Shown in pieces: positions 1 to 15,111 of a stretch of DNA of 64,000 nt (the stretch's first letter is position 1; every line of letters starts with the position of its first letter). This stretch comes from Dryomyza anilis. Taxonomy: Eukaryota; Arthropoda; Insecta; Diptera; Dryomyzidae. The notes beneath the pieces are model-generated. The model made no database searches. It saw nothing but the letters and a program-made list of their open reading frames with translations, and was not told the origin of the DNA. Both the position numbers and the translations under genes were made by a program. The stretch lies in assembly GCA_951804985.1 (NCBI GenBank), contig OX638136.1, forward strand, positions 9,179,852 through 9,243,851, given 5' to 3'.

Positions 1-157
1 CGCAAATACTAAAATAATTTATCATAAACAGACAAAATAAAAAATGTAATCTATTATTTCTTTTTAATATATTAAAATATAATTGATATTAATATAATTT
101 TTATTATTTTTCAATATTTTATCTTGCACATATTATTGCTAATTTTTGTAATGAATA

Positions 158-205
158 TGCTTCATATAGCATCATTGTATTACTCAAATTATGCTATATG
201 AAGCA
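158..205. repeat. 15-bp inverted repeat (hairpin), copy 1 only
   Basis: TGCTTCATATAGCAT at 158-172 is perfectly complementary to ATGCTATATGAAGCA at 191-205, with an 18-nt loop. In the second long repeat the left arm is removed by the 13-bp difference, so the hairpin exists only here. Its function is unknown. Confidence 0.75.
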
Positions 206-299
206 CATTTTTATTACATTGTTCCTCAGTATTTCACACAATACTCGATGGAACCTTGTATGCGATATTGAGTAGGCTGATTTCACGGTAGTTGGCGCA

Positions 300-716
300 G
301 TGGGATCCTCTTTAATTCAGCAGGCAGGCTTTATTGATTTCAGCAGAGCGATGGCTGTTTTGACCTCGTTATTGTCGGGTGGCGGAATCTCAACGTCGTT
401 ATCAAGTACTGGGGTTGCCGGGTTTACTTCTCTATCGGTGGAATTGCGGTCATCATCACCGGTCATCATCGCCTCTCCTGGATAGCGGTGATGTCAGCCT
501 TATATTTTTCGAGGTCATCTGACAGCTGGATGAGGCACCTTCCCTATATAGAGTTCGGGCATTCCAGGTGCATATCCGTAAATCATGGTCCTTAAAGCAT
601 TTGCGTGGGTCGTCATCGTGGTAATCGGTCGTTATCCGAGGCTTCTTTTTTGTTTTCACATTGGGCGCATAGGTTTTTTCCGTGGGTGGACCTAAACCCA
701 ACGCACGAACCCTCAC
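300..716 (-). pseudogene. Non-LTR retrotransposon endonuclease / RT N-terminal fragment, copy 1
   Basis: An 86-codon minus-strand frame (456-716) contains LRICTWNARTLYREGA around 581-534. This is the opening strand of the apurinic-type endonuclease (EEP fold) of LINE-like elements, which nicks target DNA for reverse transcription. Right after it the homology changes frame to a segment reading LSDDLEKYKADITAIQE, so there is a frameshift. Most of the endonuclease is then missing. Below about 480 the minus strand reads NNEVKTAIALLK, typical of the linker just ahead of the RT domain. The copy is therefore internally deleted, frameshifted and cannot act alone. The clade (RTE- or CR1-like) is not resolved. 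The plus-strand frame at 300-485 is a shadow. Confidence 0.7.
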
Positions 717-944
717 CCAGCGAGATGCTCGCCACTCACTTTAGCCAACTTCTACACCGGATGGTGTAGAGCGTCGTTTCCAGGGACTTTCACGACTTCC
801 ACCGAAGTGGAGGTGTTACCATTTGACAATTCTGGTGACCAGTGAGTTGACTTGAGACGACACCGACAAGGATTACGCTGGCTTCGCCATGTTGAAGCGC
901 TCAGACACGTTGCCTTGTGATAATCGCCCCCATAGGACTATATA

Positions 945-1640
945 ATAGCCTATATGGACTATATAATGGCCATCATATAAAACCTATAACCAAATAGTGT
1001 AAAACTTTATAAAAATGTTTAAATAAGAAATCTTTAAAAATATAATAATGAAAACATATAGCCACATTAAACTGAAAAATAAATAATATATTATAATTAC
1101 TGCAAATTAGACATTGATTAAATAAGATGAACTATTCTAGTAAAATACTATTATAGCACATCGTAAACATATGTTCAATAAGCCAATAATAATAATTACT
1201 CATAAATCAGACAAGAAAAACAACCCATTTACAACAACATAGTTAAAATAGTGCAGGACCATATAAAAGCCATCATATAAAACCTATAACCAAATAGTAT
1301 AAAACTTTATAAAAAATAGTACATAAACTTTAAATAAGAAATCTTTAAAAATATAATAATGAAAACATATAGCCACATTAAACTGAAAAATAAATAATAT
1401 ATTATAATTACTGCAAATTAGACATTGATGAACTATTCTAGTAAAATACTATTATAGCACTTCGTAATCATATGTTCAATAAGCCAATAATAATAATTAC
1501 TCATAAATCAGAGAAGAAAAACAACCCATTTACAACAACATAGTTGAAATAGTGCAGGACTATATAATAGCCATCATAGAAAACCAATAACCAAATAATA
1601 TAGAACTATAAAAAAATATTATATAAACTTTAAATAAGAA
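945..1640. repeat. ~305-bp tandem repeats, about 2.3 copies
   Basis: The phrase 'gaaaacatatagccacatta' and the surrounding ~300 bases recur at about 1050 and 1360, with a partial third start near 1557. Each begins with 'tatataatagccatcat' or a close variant. The same repeat occurs at 4650-5340, 14945-15100 and 63240-63700. It lies next to pieces of the non-LTR element at three of these places and is probably its 3' untranslated tail or an associated satellite. Confidence 0.8.
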
Positions 1641-2243
1641 ATCTTTAAAAACTATGAAGACTATGTGAACATAAAATTCGAAATTAAATTGCTATCTACA
1701 TATCCAAAATGAAACCAAAAAACCATGTGGTCCTAAAGTCCTGTACAAATATATTATCTCTTTTAAAAATGCATGTGTTAAAAATATCTAAAAATTCACC
1801 AAAAATATATATCAAAACAATATATATCGAACCCATGAACAATCATACAAACTTACTATAACCATGAATAACCTCATACCAATATAGCATGGAAATAAAC
1901 AGATTATCTATAATAAACACATTACACTCAGAACCATATAAATATTAGTTAACTTTATTAATCATAAAATTGCACTTCCCAACAAAATACATAAACAAAA
2001 TGTACGTCACCCCACATAATAATGAATGTATAAACAAACCCCCAATACATTCCATATCAAAAATATATAACACAATAATATAACATACATTCCATATTAA
2101 TGTATACCACACACCTAAAAACAAAAATAATTAAAAAACGTGAAGGTATTTAACGTCTTAAAACTTATATAAGTATAGTAAAAATGTGGGCCTCCCCAAT
2201 AAGCGTTTTTCATCCATTGCCAGTGGAATCATCAGTTGGAATA

Positions 2244-2253
<10 letters not shown>

Positions 2254-2307
<54 letters not shown>

Positions 2308-2309
2308 GG
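2254..2309. repeat. (TA)n microsatellite
   Basis: A run of TA dinucleotides with one short interruption. It sits exactly where the homology of the first long direct repeat ends. Confidence 0.95.
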
Positions 2310-2789
2310 TATGTATATATATACAGGATGTACAGGATATTGCATTATTTAGTGTATGTTATGTTATTAAATGTCTCAATTTATTTTTGCTGTCAAGAAT
2401 TTAAACACACAGCTTCTGATACTCATTTTGTTGCATATTGAATCATTAAAAAGCGAATATCAAATTTTTTGTTTTACTCAATTAATTGGCCCACCTGTAG
2501 AAGTTGTGAAAACTGACTTCGGTAAAACATTCGTTAGGTTGAAAGAATTTTACTAAGCATATCAAACAGTATAAATAATTATTTAATATTTATTTTATGT
2601 TATATATTGAATTAAATTATTTTTATTTCCATATGTTTCTATTCGACAAATATTTTATTTAATTTAACAAAATATTTAATTGATTCAATTTCTATTAATT
2701 AATTAATTAATTAATGATTTAAAAATTCCCAATAAAAAATATAATATATAGCAATTAATTGAAATTTCTTCAGTTAACATTTTCTAATT
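2310..2789. other. AT-rich DNA with no recognised gene
   Basis: There is one 61-codon frame (2371-2556, plus) with no recognisable motif, and a short TTAA-rich run near 2695-2712. Nothing else is supportable. Confidence 0.5.
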
Positions 2790-3250
2790 ATTACGAATAT
2801 GGAATTCAATGCTACAAAACGAAGATGATTACCAGAAATATCACAGCCCTAAATATCAAGTTATTTACATATTATTTCGATCGTATTTGAGACAACCATC
2901 TCTCAAACATCCGTCAAATACCATAAATATTGCTAGCAACCATCTTTTAAATTTACGATTATGTATAGCAACCATTAATTAAACATCTGAAGATAGTTCG
3001 AAGATAGTTGAAAAGGTACTCCATTACAATTCGCGGAGTATTTTTTATTGGATTAAAATAATAGGAGCCAAATGTATTTTTTATTTATTCTAGAATAAAA
3101 CAGTATCCTGGTTATACATGTCTTCGTATTTATAAATCCTTTGATGGTAAAATTATACAACGACTTGAGACTTCTTCGCGGAAGAACCAAGGCCGACCGG
3201 CGATGCTGTCATCAAAGTAAACTCTGAAAAGAAATATTTTCCATCACTTG
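2790..3250. repeat. Dispersed repeat R2, copy 1
   Basis: The sequence from 'gaagatgattaccagaaata' to 'aaagaaatattttccatcac' is shared with 10480-10920 and 61460-61900 at roughly 85-90% by eye. It includes 'cgtatttgagacaaccatct' and 'gaccggcgatg'. A weak open frame reading LYKSF-GKI-QRLE-SS-KNQ-RPAML is common to the copies, so the repeat may derive from a coding sequence. I do not recognise the family. Confidence 0.7.
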
Positions 3251-4006
3251 TTTATAATTTCAATCCCAGGAAATTTTATTTTCACTTTTACCATTAAAAT
3301 ATAATATTTGAGTTCACTTTTTTTACACCTTAATTGTTGTGGATAAATCAAGCTTAAGGAAAAAGTACGTCATTTTCCTTTTTTACAGTAGACAAATGTC
3401 AAAATACCTCAAGAGTTTTCCAGCAAATGTCCAAGAACTCAGGATGTTTGGGATTTAAAAGGATAGTTGCAGCAAGACTTTCATAAATATCTTGTTTTCT
3501 TAGTGTACTAAAAATTAAATCGGATGAGTTTCAATTAAAAATTATTTGGATTGATTAACATTTTAGTTATATTTACACACTTTTTTTCTGTGTGTAGCGT
3601 CTGGGTGCAGCATCCTGAGTTCAACCGCATAAAAAACCGATGGCATTCTCCCTTCTGGCTACCTGAACCTTCGGAGGTGTTTGTCAGTCCAATGGTAATA
3701 AGTGTTATTATTTAAAAAACCGCAAATACTAAAATAATTTATCATAAACAGACAAAATAAAAAATGTAATCTATTATTTCTTTTTAATATATTAAAATAT
3801 AATTGATATTAATATAATTTTTATTATTTTTCAATATTTTATCTTGCACATATTATTGCTAATTTTTGTAATATAGCATCATTGTATTACTCAAATTATG
3901 TTATATGAAGCACATTTTTATTACATTGTTCCTCAGTATTTCACACAATACTCGATGGAACCTTGTATGCGATATTGAGTAGGCTGATTTCACGGTAGTT
4001 GGCGCA

Positions 4007-4423
4007 GTGGGATCCTCTTTAATTCAGCAGGCAGGCTTTATTGATTTCAGCAGAGCGATGGCTGTTTTGACCTCGTTATTGTCGGGTGGCGGAATCTCAA
4101 CGTCGTTATCAAGTACTGGGGTTGCCGGGTTTACTTCTCTATCGGTGGAATTGCGGTCATCATCACCGGTCATCATCGCCTCTCCTGGATAGCGGTGATG
4201 TCAGCCTTATATTTTTCGAGGTCATCTGACAGCTGGATGAGGCACCTTCCCTATATAGAGTTCGGGCATTCCAGGTGCATATCCGTAAATCATGGTCCTT
4301 AAAGCCTTTGCGTGGGTCGTCATCGTGGTAATCGGTCGTTATCCGAGGCTTCTTTTTTGTTTTCACATTGGGCGCATAGGTTTTTTCCGTGGGTGGACCT
4401 AAACCCAACGCACGAACCCTCAC
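4007..4423 (-). pseudogene. Non-LTR retrotransposon endonuclease / RT N-terminal fragment, copy 2
   Basis: This matches the fragment at 300-716 except for single substitutions, for example Cys to Gly just before the endonuclease motif. It has the same frameshift after the TWNARTLYREGA motif and the same jump from the endonuclease start to the pre-RT linker. The shared lesions mean the damage came before the duplication. It lies in minus orientation between the AT-rich left part and the ~305-bp repeats. Confidence 0.7.
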
Positions 4424-4649
4424 CCAGCGAGATGCTCGCCACTCACTTTAGCCAACTTCTACACCGGATGGTGTAGAGCGTCGTTTCCAGGGACTTTCAC
4501 GACTTCCACCGAAGCGGAGGTGTTACCATTTGACAATTCTGGTGACCAGTGAGTTGACTTGAGACGACACCGACAAGGATTACGCTGGCTTCGCCATGTT
4601 GAAGCGCTCAGACACGTTGCCTTGTGATAATCGCCCCCATAGGACTATA

Positions 4650-5340
4650 TAATAGCCTATATGGACTATATAATGGCCATCATATAAAACCTATAACCAA
4701 ATAGTGTAAAACTTTATAAAAATGTTTAAATAAGAAATCTTTAAAAATATAATAATGAAAACATATAGCCACATTAAACTGAAAAATAAATAATATATTA
4801 TAATTACTGCAAATTAGACATTGATTAAATAAGATGAACTATTCTAGTAAAATACTATTATAGCACATCGTAAACATATGTTCAATAAGCCAATAATAAT
4901 AATTACTCATAAATCAGACAAGAAAAACAACCCATTTACAACAACATAGTTAAAATAGTGCAGGACCATATAAAAGCCATCATATAAAACCTATAACCAA
5001 ATAGTATAAAACTTTATAAAAAATAGTACATAAACTTTAAATAAGAAATCTTTAAAAATATAATAATGAAAACATATAGCCACATTAAACTGAAAAATAA
5101 ATAATATATTATAATTACTGCAAATTAGACATTGATGAACTATTCTAGTAAAATACTATTATAGCACTTCGTAATCATATGTTCAATAAGCCAATAATAA
5201 TAATTACTCATAAATCAGAGAAGAAAAACAACCCATTTACAACAACATAGTTGAAATAGTGCAGGACTATATAATAGCCATCATAGAAAACCAATAACCA
5301 AATAATATAGAACTATAAAAAAATATTATATAAACTTTAA
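4650..5340. repeat. ~305-bp tandem repeats, second array
   Basis: Same content and order as 945-1640, within the second copy of the long direct repeat. Confidence 0.8.
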
Positions 5341-6035
5341 ATAAGAAATCTTTAAAAACTATGAAGACTATGTGAACATAAAATTCGAAATTAAATTGCT
5401 ATCTACATATCCAAAATGAAACCAAAAAACCATGTGGTCCTAAAGTCCTGTACAAATATATTATCTCTTTTAAAAATGCATGTGTTAAAAATATCTAAAA
5501 ATTCACCAAAAATATATATCAAAACAATATATATCGAACCCATGAACAATCATACAAACTTACTATAACCATGAATAACCTCATACCAATATAGCATGGA
5601 AATAAACAGATTATCTATAATAAACACATTACACTCAGAACCATATAAATATTAGTTAACTTTATTAATCATAAAATTGCACTTCCCAACAAAATACATA
5701 AACAAAATGTACGTCACCCCACATAATAATGAATGTATAAACAAACCCCCAATACATTCCATATCAAAAATATATAACACAATAATATAACATACATTCC
5801 ATATTAATGTATACCACACACCTAAAAACAAAAATAATTAAAAAACGTGAAGGTATTTAACGTCTTAAAACTTATATAAGTATAGTAAAAATGTGGGCCT
5901 CCCCAATAAGCGTTTTTCATCCATTGCCAGTGGAATCATCAGTTGGAATATTTTAATAGCTTATATAAATAAATATATATATATATCAAATAATATATAT
6001 GAAGTATATAATTGCACCAAAAATAAGACATACGG

Positions 6036-6254
6036 TTATAATAATAAAATACTAATATTATAAAATCCTCCATGTATAATGGCATACACATTAAATATAC
6101 AAACATTATAGCTGAGCAAATAAGGGTTATATACTACTACTAATATTTGGTTATAATATTCAAATACTAATATTATAAAATCCTTTATGTATAATGGCAT
6201 ACAAACCAAATAGACAAACATTATAGCTGAGCAAATAAGGGTTATATACCCCTC
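6036..6254. repeat. Two tandem ~115-bp units
   Basis: The block from 'actaatattataaaatcc' through 'gctgagcaaataagggttat' occurs twice with an offset of 115 bases (6051 and 6166). The minus-strand frame at 6036-6263 is a translation of this duplication and not a credible gene. Confidence 0.8.
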
Positions 6255-6390
6255 CCACCACATTCTTATATGCCATAATATATAATATATAAATTATATA
6301 TATATATTATGTAAATATGCCAAATAAAAAACCATAATATTGGATCAAACATCAAACAAATATGGTAGAAGAAACTATAACAATATATAT

Positions 6391-6429
6391 GTATATAGAG
6401 ATATATATTTATATACATATATATATATA

Positions 6430-6517
<88 letters not shown>
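6391..6517. repeat. (TA)n microsatellite
   Basis: A long TA tract with a few interruptions. The overlapping Ile-Tyr frames on both strands are repeat translations. Confidence 0.95.
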
Positions 6518-6519
<2 letters not shown>

Positions 6520-6523
<4 letters not shown>

Positions 6524-7283
6524 CATAACCAAAACACAAAGTATACTTGATATAAATGAAAAAATTATTAGATATATATATAAAAATTTATATTAAATAA
6601 CTAAAAATATAAAGTATACTAGATATAAATGAACAAATAACTCTTTCCAAAATTAAGATAACTCATGCATAAATTGCTGTATAAGAAAACAAGTATATAA
6701 ACCAAATAAAAATATTAATATCCTTCCTATACGATATATATAGATTAGTCACAATAAAAATAACAATGGAAAAATATGTCAATAAAAAATATTAATAATG
6801 TACAATAACAATAACTATTCATGTTAAAACATAATATAATTAAAATATTAGTTGATATTAAACATAAAAATCATTATAATAAACATCTACAACAAAATTT
6901 CCACTACTATAAATCAACATGTATATAAGAATGTATATAAGATAACCATGCACATTAATAAACAAAATACATAAATCTATCTACTAGTTTCAAAAAATAT
7001 CATCGGTAATTAATAATCTAATAAAAATATTTGTGTTAACCCTGTTAATCATCGATAAAAGATGCAACCAATCACAAATACAACAAATTTCAGGAAAAAA
7101 AGAAACGCGCGTAGACGCTACAGCAAAGAATCATAAACAAAAATGTATACAACCAACACGATATATCGCGACCAAAAAATGCAAAACAACAATCAATTAT
7201 CTGACAAGTCTAATGTGAACATACGCACATACCAATCGTAAGTGAAACCACCAAAAAAACTTGTTAAAACCATGAATACATCA
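6520..7283. other. AT-rich DNA with no recognised gene
   Basis: A short motif 'aaagtatact-gatataaatga' occurs twice (about 6539 and 6611). Otherwise I see no coding or structured signal. Confidence 0.5.
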
Positions 7284-7483
7284 CATTTTATGCATATTTC
7301 TAGTTACTGCTAAAATTACATCTAGTTTCATTTCCGGTGGGAATCATTTCTTTTAATGATTCGCTTTTAAGTACTATCCTTGACAATGCATCTGAAAGAT
7401 GAACCTATCTTATATATAATCTCAAAATCGTAATCACATAAATCCAATCTGATTCTAGTCATTTTTGACGACGGATTCCTATG

Positions 7484-8285
7484 CTAGAAAAGTGATACTA
7501 ATGGTCTATGGTCTGTGATTACAGAATAGAGATAATTTATACCCCAGTGGATAGCTAAAAGTTCCTTCTCTATTATTGGTTTATTCAAGTCATGCTTCGA
7601 TAGTGACTTGCTTGCGTATGAAATTGGTAAATCGTAACCAACGTCACCTTGCGACAATACTGCTCCTAATCCGTGGTTAGCACAAATGGTTTGGTAAAAT
7701 CTGGAGATTGTAAAATTGGTGGATTGATAAGTTGTGATTTTAATGTATTGAATGATTCTTGACAATTTTTGCTCCAAACAAACTTCATGTTTTTCTTTAA
7801 AAGAGCGTTTAAATTTTTTGCTATATCTGCAAAGTTTGGAATAAAACATCTGTAATAATTACAAAAAGCCACAAATCTCCTTACTTCATCTGCATTTTTA
7901 GGGATTGGATAATTTTTTACCACATTGTTTTTAGCTGGATCAGTTTTGATTCCATTATTAGTTATAAGATGATCGAGAAACTGCATTTATTCGCATTTAG
8001 TTTTAAATTAAATTTTCTCAATCTATGAAATACTTTTGTTAAATTATTATTGTGATGTTTCAAACTACATCCAAAGACAATGATATCATCGACGTATAAA
8101 AAAGCTTCTGCATCTAGACCACTTAGTGCGATCGTCAGCATTCTTTGAAAAGTATTAGAAAATATTTTCAAACCAAAAGGTAATCTTTTAAATTGAAAAT
8201 GACCATTTCCAGTGGTAAAATATGTCAGAGGTCTCGAGCCCTCATCCAAATTTATCTGGTGGAATGAACTGGTCGTGTCCAATGC
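7484..8285 (-). pseudogene. Family 1 reverse transcriptase and RNase H, copy A
   Basis: The RT part (7962-8282) reads SSFHQINLDEGSRPL, then FKRLPFGLK and the catalytic box YVDDIIVFG, which polymerises DNA on the element RNA. A stop and frame change near 7962-7988 separate it from the next frame (7666-7986) with the RT thumb and connection (ITNNGIKTDPAK). Another frame change leads to RNase H sequence (GDVGYDLPISYASKSLSKHD, then EKELLAIHWGINYL). This copy keeps the YVDD box, which both tandem copies near 55-57 kb have lost. Confidence 0.8.
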
Positions 8286-8510
8286 TGAAAACTGGATCGC
8301 TACTACCTATGTCTACCTAATTCTCCAATAGAGTATGTAGCCTCTATATAATTTTTTAACGGTTGTACTTTACAATCGAGACTCTTTAGAATCAGTGGTA
8401 TTTAATACTTTTACATGTGTTACTCCTTTTGATGGTATTAAACTGTTTCCTAAAATACGCCTTTCGATATTTCTTCACTTAATACTATACTGTCTTCATT
8501 TGTATTAATA

Positions 8511-8930
8511 TTAGGAGGCACAATTGATTCTGACCTTGCTGGGTATAATAATATTTGTTGTATATAATTGTTTTGAAATCATTGGTAAAATAAACTCTTG
8601 GTTATTTATATTGAAGGCAATTGTAAATGTCTCATAATCTATTCGACACATAAACTTTGATAAAATATTGCGCCCTAAAATTCCATCAGTTGTGATTGGA
8701 AAATCATTATCAACTATATGAAAAATATGTTGAATACTTTCTGTCATAATTGACAAATTCAAATTTGCTGTACCTAAACATTATATAGCATCTCTCGTTA
8801 TTCCAGTTAATTTGGACACCTCTCCTGTATAAATATTTGAGAATTTTTTATTGTGCACACATAGACATCCGCTCCTGTGTCTATTAAAAATTTGAACTCT
8901 TCATTATTGGTTTTACATTTTAATATTATA
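8511..8930 (-). pseudogene. Family 1 aspartic protease region, copy A
   Basis: The frame at 8511-8762 reads NLSIMTESIQHIFHIVDND and then DGILGRNILSKF, the second half of a retrotransposon aspartic protease and its ILGRD-like motif. The active-site half lies upstream on the minus strand (about 8930-8800) in another frame, so the domain is frameshifted. The better-preserved equivalent at 58589-58810 shows LIDTGADVSVL. Confidence 0.65.
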
Positions 8931-9169
8931 TAATTGTTTAAGTTCTCCGATATTTTAAATATCCTTAATTTTGGGGGTGGCCTCTCTGCGAAACGTCTTC
9001 TGCTACCCGGCCTTCGAAGTTTCCGTGGTCGTTAGTGTAAAAATATGACCTATATGTATTGTTTTTACCTCTGTTGAAATTATTGTCACTATTTTGATTC
9101 GTATTACTGCGGATTATTATTAAATCCGAAGCTTCTATATGAATTATTGTTGTTATGACTGTTGTTGTT

Positions 9170-9585
9170 CAAGAATAATAGAATAATAAGATTACGCATT
9201 GCGCATGTACACCCTATAATGCTGACGTCAAGAAGTTCCGAATGTCAGGTAACGGAAATTCAAATTTGAAATTTAGACATTTCAAAAATTATATATATTT
9301 TCGTTATCCTGAGGGATCGGAACGACTCAAAAACTGTTATTTTATTATGTTTTTAGCGTATTTCGAAGTAGATTTCTTACTTTTTTCTTTGTGGTGGCCG
9401 ATTACCTCCAGTTTTTCCACATTTAACACAATTATTTATAAAATAATAACACATTTGTTGTTTTGTTTGCAACAACATTCTGACACAATAAAAAAATAAC
9501 AATTGTCAAAAAACTTCTACGTACATGCGCAGAAGATTCAAGTTTTGAGCAACGTTCTGCTCAATCTTCGTTTCTATTATTCTTG
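9170..9585. mobile_element. 416-bp non-autonomous TIR element (MITE-like)
   Basis: It starts CAAGAATAATAGAA and ends with the exact complement TTCTATTATTCTTG, giving 14-bp terminal inverted repeats. It is flanked by GTTGTTGTT on both sides (9161-9169 and 9586-9594). The family-1 copy near 59075 lacks the insert and has a single GTTGTTGTT run at this point, so insertion is direct. The target duplication is 8 or 9 bp because the site is a GTT repeat. This allows a hAT (8 bp) or Mutator-like (9 bp) origin. The 85-codon frame inside shows no transposase motif. Confidence 0.8.
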
Positions 9586-10049
9586 GTTGTTGTTTCTAAA
9601 ATTATTATTTATGGAGTTCTATTGTTATTATAAATTTTTTTATGTAAAAATTAGTTTTTATTTATTTTGTGTGCACCCTGTGCTTTTCAATTCGCTGCGT
9701 TTCGCTATATGACTGTTTTGACGTTTGAGCCACGTGTTTAACTTTATGTTATTTTATGTTTTTCTTTAGTGTTAAGTGTTTAGTTTTTTCCTTGTGTAAA
9801 TTTTAATATGTGTTTACTTTGTAAATATTTATATTGTGAATTATCGTACAAATATAATTTATATACAGTGAAAATAAATGTGTTTTAATTATTTTAATTA
9901 ATGTTTTTTTATTTCTCTGGATTTATTTTTGTGTTAATTTTTTTATTACATTTTTACTGGTTTCATGATGTGTTGTGCGTTTTGCACGTACTCCTCAATT
10001 GGTGCTTCAGTGGGCATAACATTTTTCGCTAAATTTGGCAAGATCGCCA

Positions 10050-10402
10050 TGTAATGATGGACGTTAGGGGCGGATGTTTTGATAAATAATTGATCGCTTA
10101 GGCCCTGCCTAGGAAAATTGCCGGCGCTAATAAACGCCACTGGCCTATGATCTGGGATGCCGGCACTAAAAAGCGCCAAAGCAAGCTCAATGTTTTAGCC
10201 GATGATTTGGCTGATAAATATAAGAGATGCCGATTAGTTGGCTGATCATTTACAATAGGCTTTATTATTATAAAAACATTCTATTTATACTTAATCCTAG
10301 TTTGACATTAGTCCTAGTTTGACATTTATCATTTTGACATAGACTTGACATAACTCATAAAAACATAGAATAAAATATAGTGATGTACATTGGGTACCTT
10401 AA
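10050..10402 (-). repeat. Family 1 LTR, copy A
   Basis: It starts TGTAATGATGGACG right after '...gatcgcca', which on the minus strand would be the primer-binding position. It ends near 'gggtaccttaa' where other copies have 'taca'. The sequence includes 'gctgataaatataagag', a plausible TATA region. The same LTR occurs at 61204-61399 (internally deleted) and, split by an insertion, in each unit of the tandem array at 43290, 47615 and 52160. Confidence 0.7.
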
Positions 10403-10439
10403 AATATAAATATATATAACATCATAACATTTATAAAAA

Positions 10440-11345
10440 AAACATATTCGTATTGTAAACAATTGTCCTGCACTAAGAAAACAAAGATGATTATTAGAAA
10501 TATCACAGCACGAAATATCAAGTTATTTACAATTTATTTAGATCGTATTTGAGACAACCATCTCTCAAACATCCGTCAAATACTATAAATATTTCTAGCA
10601 ACCATCTCTCAAATTTACGATTATGTATAGCAACCATCAGTTAAACATCTTACAAATAGGAAGATAGTTTATGAATATTTGGAAAAGGTACTCCATTAGA
10701 ATTCGCGGAGTATTTTTTTTGGATTGAAAGAAACCGAATCAAATATATTTTTATTTATTCTAGAATTAAAACAGTATCGCCATCGTCTTTATAAATCCTT
10801 CAAAGGTAAAATTTTACAACGACTAGAGATTTCTTCGCAGAAGAACCAAGTCCGACCGGCGATGTTGCCATCAAAGTAAATTCTGAAAAGAAATATTTTC
10901 CATCACGTGTTGATAATTTAAATCACAGGATATAATTTATTAATTAATACCAAATTAATATAAAATAGTAAAAATGTATCGTCAAACAAAACCAAAAAAT
11001 TTTTAAAACAAAGTACAATTAAAAACATATAAATATTTTTAAAAATACCTCATTATATTTGAAAATATTTATTTTTATTTAATTTACATAGAATGAATGT
11101 AAACTCCAATAACCATTTATTCAAAGGTACAATTTTACAACGACTTGAGATTTCTGAAAATAGTAACCAATATATAAAATATACCAATTACATAGTCTTT
11201 ATAAACAAATATTACAAATTACAACTGTCTTTAAATATTTAAAGGGCAGCGTTCTACTTTATTTATTGATTATAGAACCAAACATATACCATTACCTAAT
11301 ATCTCTAAAAAAGGATCAAGGTAACGTCATGTAAAGGCCCCATAA
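10440..11345. repeat. Dispersed repeat R2, copy 2 (long form)
   Basis: Colinear with 61420-62350 and, over its first ~450 bp, with 2790-3250. It follows a family-1 LTR and precedes a (TA)n tract in both long copies, so the surrounding block rather than R2 alone has been duplicated. Confidence 0.75.
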
Positions 11346-11425
11346 AATGAGTCAAACAACCAATACATGATGTAATTACCTCAATATAACCAAATAACAA
11401 AATAATGCATATAGAATACATTTTT

Positions 11426-14410
<2,985 letters not shown>

Positions 14411-14944
14411 GTTTTTTAAGCAGATATTATTATTTTCCCTTCATCTATTCGAAAATGCGCGGGGAGCGAACAAAAAAACACTTTTGCACATATGGGTGGT
14501 CTAATATATATGTAGATATATATATACATATATATCTACCCAAATGTAAACATATATATACATAATTATATGCAAGCATACACATATGACAAAAATGCAT
14601 CTAAAACCAATAATGTGTAAGATGTCATATGTATATATATATATATATGTTGAAATATGGGTTTCCATATCAAATTAGAATTTGAACCCAATTTAAAAAT
14701 ATATACGACATAAGGGTAAAAACAAACACAAAAGAAAAATAAAAAAAATTACATAAAGAAAAGGGACAAGAAATATAAAAGAAATTCCCAAAAAATATGG
14801 ATACAATTATGTAATAACATAAAGAGATGGGCCGCCCTGACCACATCATCAAGTTATTGGACCACTTCATATCGATGAAGCGTCTACCCTACCTACACAA
14901 TTCTGCTATAATATAAACAATATTCAGAAAAAACTTGCATAAGA
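14411..14944. other. AT-rich DNA with short (TA)n runs
   Basis: It contains short TA/palindromic runs near 14500-14650 and sequence shared with 62880-63230 ('gggacaagaaatat', 'ggatgggccgccct'). The 66-codon minus frame has no recognised motif. Confidence 0.5.
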
Positions 14945-15100
14945 ACATAATAATGAAAACATATAGCCACATTAAACTGAAAAATAAATAATATTTTATA
15001 ATTACTGCAAATTAAACATTGATTAGATAAGATGAACTATTCTAGTAAAATACTATTATAGCACATCGTAAACATATGTTCAATAAGCCAATAATGCAGG
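14945..15100. repeat. ~305-bp repeat, partial copy
   Basis: It matches the first ~150 bases of the ~305-bp tandem unit ('gaaaacatatagccacatta' through 'catcgtaaacatatgttcaa'). It lies immediately 3' (minus sense) of the non-LTR RT C-terminus. Confidence 0.8.
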
Positions 15101-15111
15101 ACTTTATAATA

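Larger units (their letters stand above)
1..2245. repeat. Long direct repeat, copy 1 (non-LTR fragment plus 305-bp repeats)
   Basis: This stretch recurs almost base for base at 3721-5957. The differences I see are a few substitutions and a 13-bp segment near 154-166 that is absent from the second copy. The unit holds an AT-rich left part, a minus-strand endonuclease/RT fragment of a non-LTR retrotransposon and a block of ~305-bp tandem repeats. Homology stops where copy 1 runs into (TA)n near 2246. The left edge is cut by the window start. Confidence 0.9.
3541..5957. repeat. Long direct repeat, copy 2, with its left flank
   Basis: Positions 3721-5957 repeat 1-2245. The preceding 180 bases (3541-3720, containing 'gtgcagcatcctgagttcaa') are contiguous with the same AT-rich left part again at 15510-15785, so they belong to the same repeat. 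Confidence 0.9.
7284..10402 (-). mobile_element. Ty3/gypsy family 1 (412/mdg1-like), copy A, broken
   Basis: Reading the minus strand from right to left there is an LTR (10402-10050), a leader, an Asn-rich stretch, then protease, reverse transcriptase and RNase H. The sequence is then cut off at about 7284, before the integrase. The same order and sequence recur at 53665-61399. Relative to those copies, copy A lacks roughly 340 bp near 8290 (end of the pre-RT region) and part of the leader near 9980. A 416-bp foreign element sits at 9170-9585. It is a dead fragment. Confidence 0.8.

Noticed and set aside
300..485. 61-codon plus-strand frame duplicated at 4007-4192
   Set aside because: It is antisense to the non-LTR RT linker, and its conservation reflects the DNA duplication.
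840..905. Plus-strand LRWLRHVE-like reading resembling the RT C-terminal motif
   Set aside because: It lies on the wrong strand and upstream of the endonuclease start. It is probably coincidence, since the true motif is at 15112-15505.
6266..6550. Overlapping 62-88 codon frames rich in Ile-Tyr
   Set aside because: They are translations of (TA)n. The same applies to the frames at 11305-11622, 30145-30369, 35548-36032, 51642-51863 and 62383-62961.
9242..9499. 85-codon frame in the 416-bp element
   Set aside because: No transposase motif, and the element is too short. It is probably chance.
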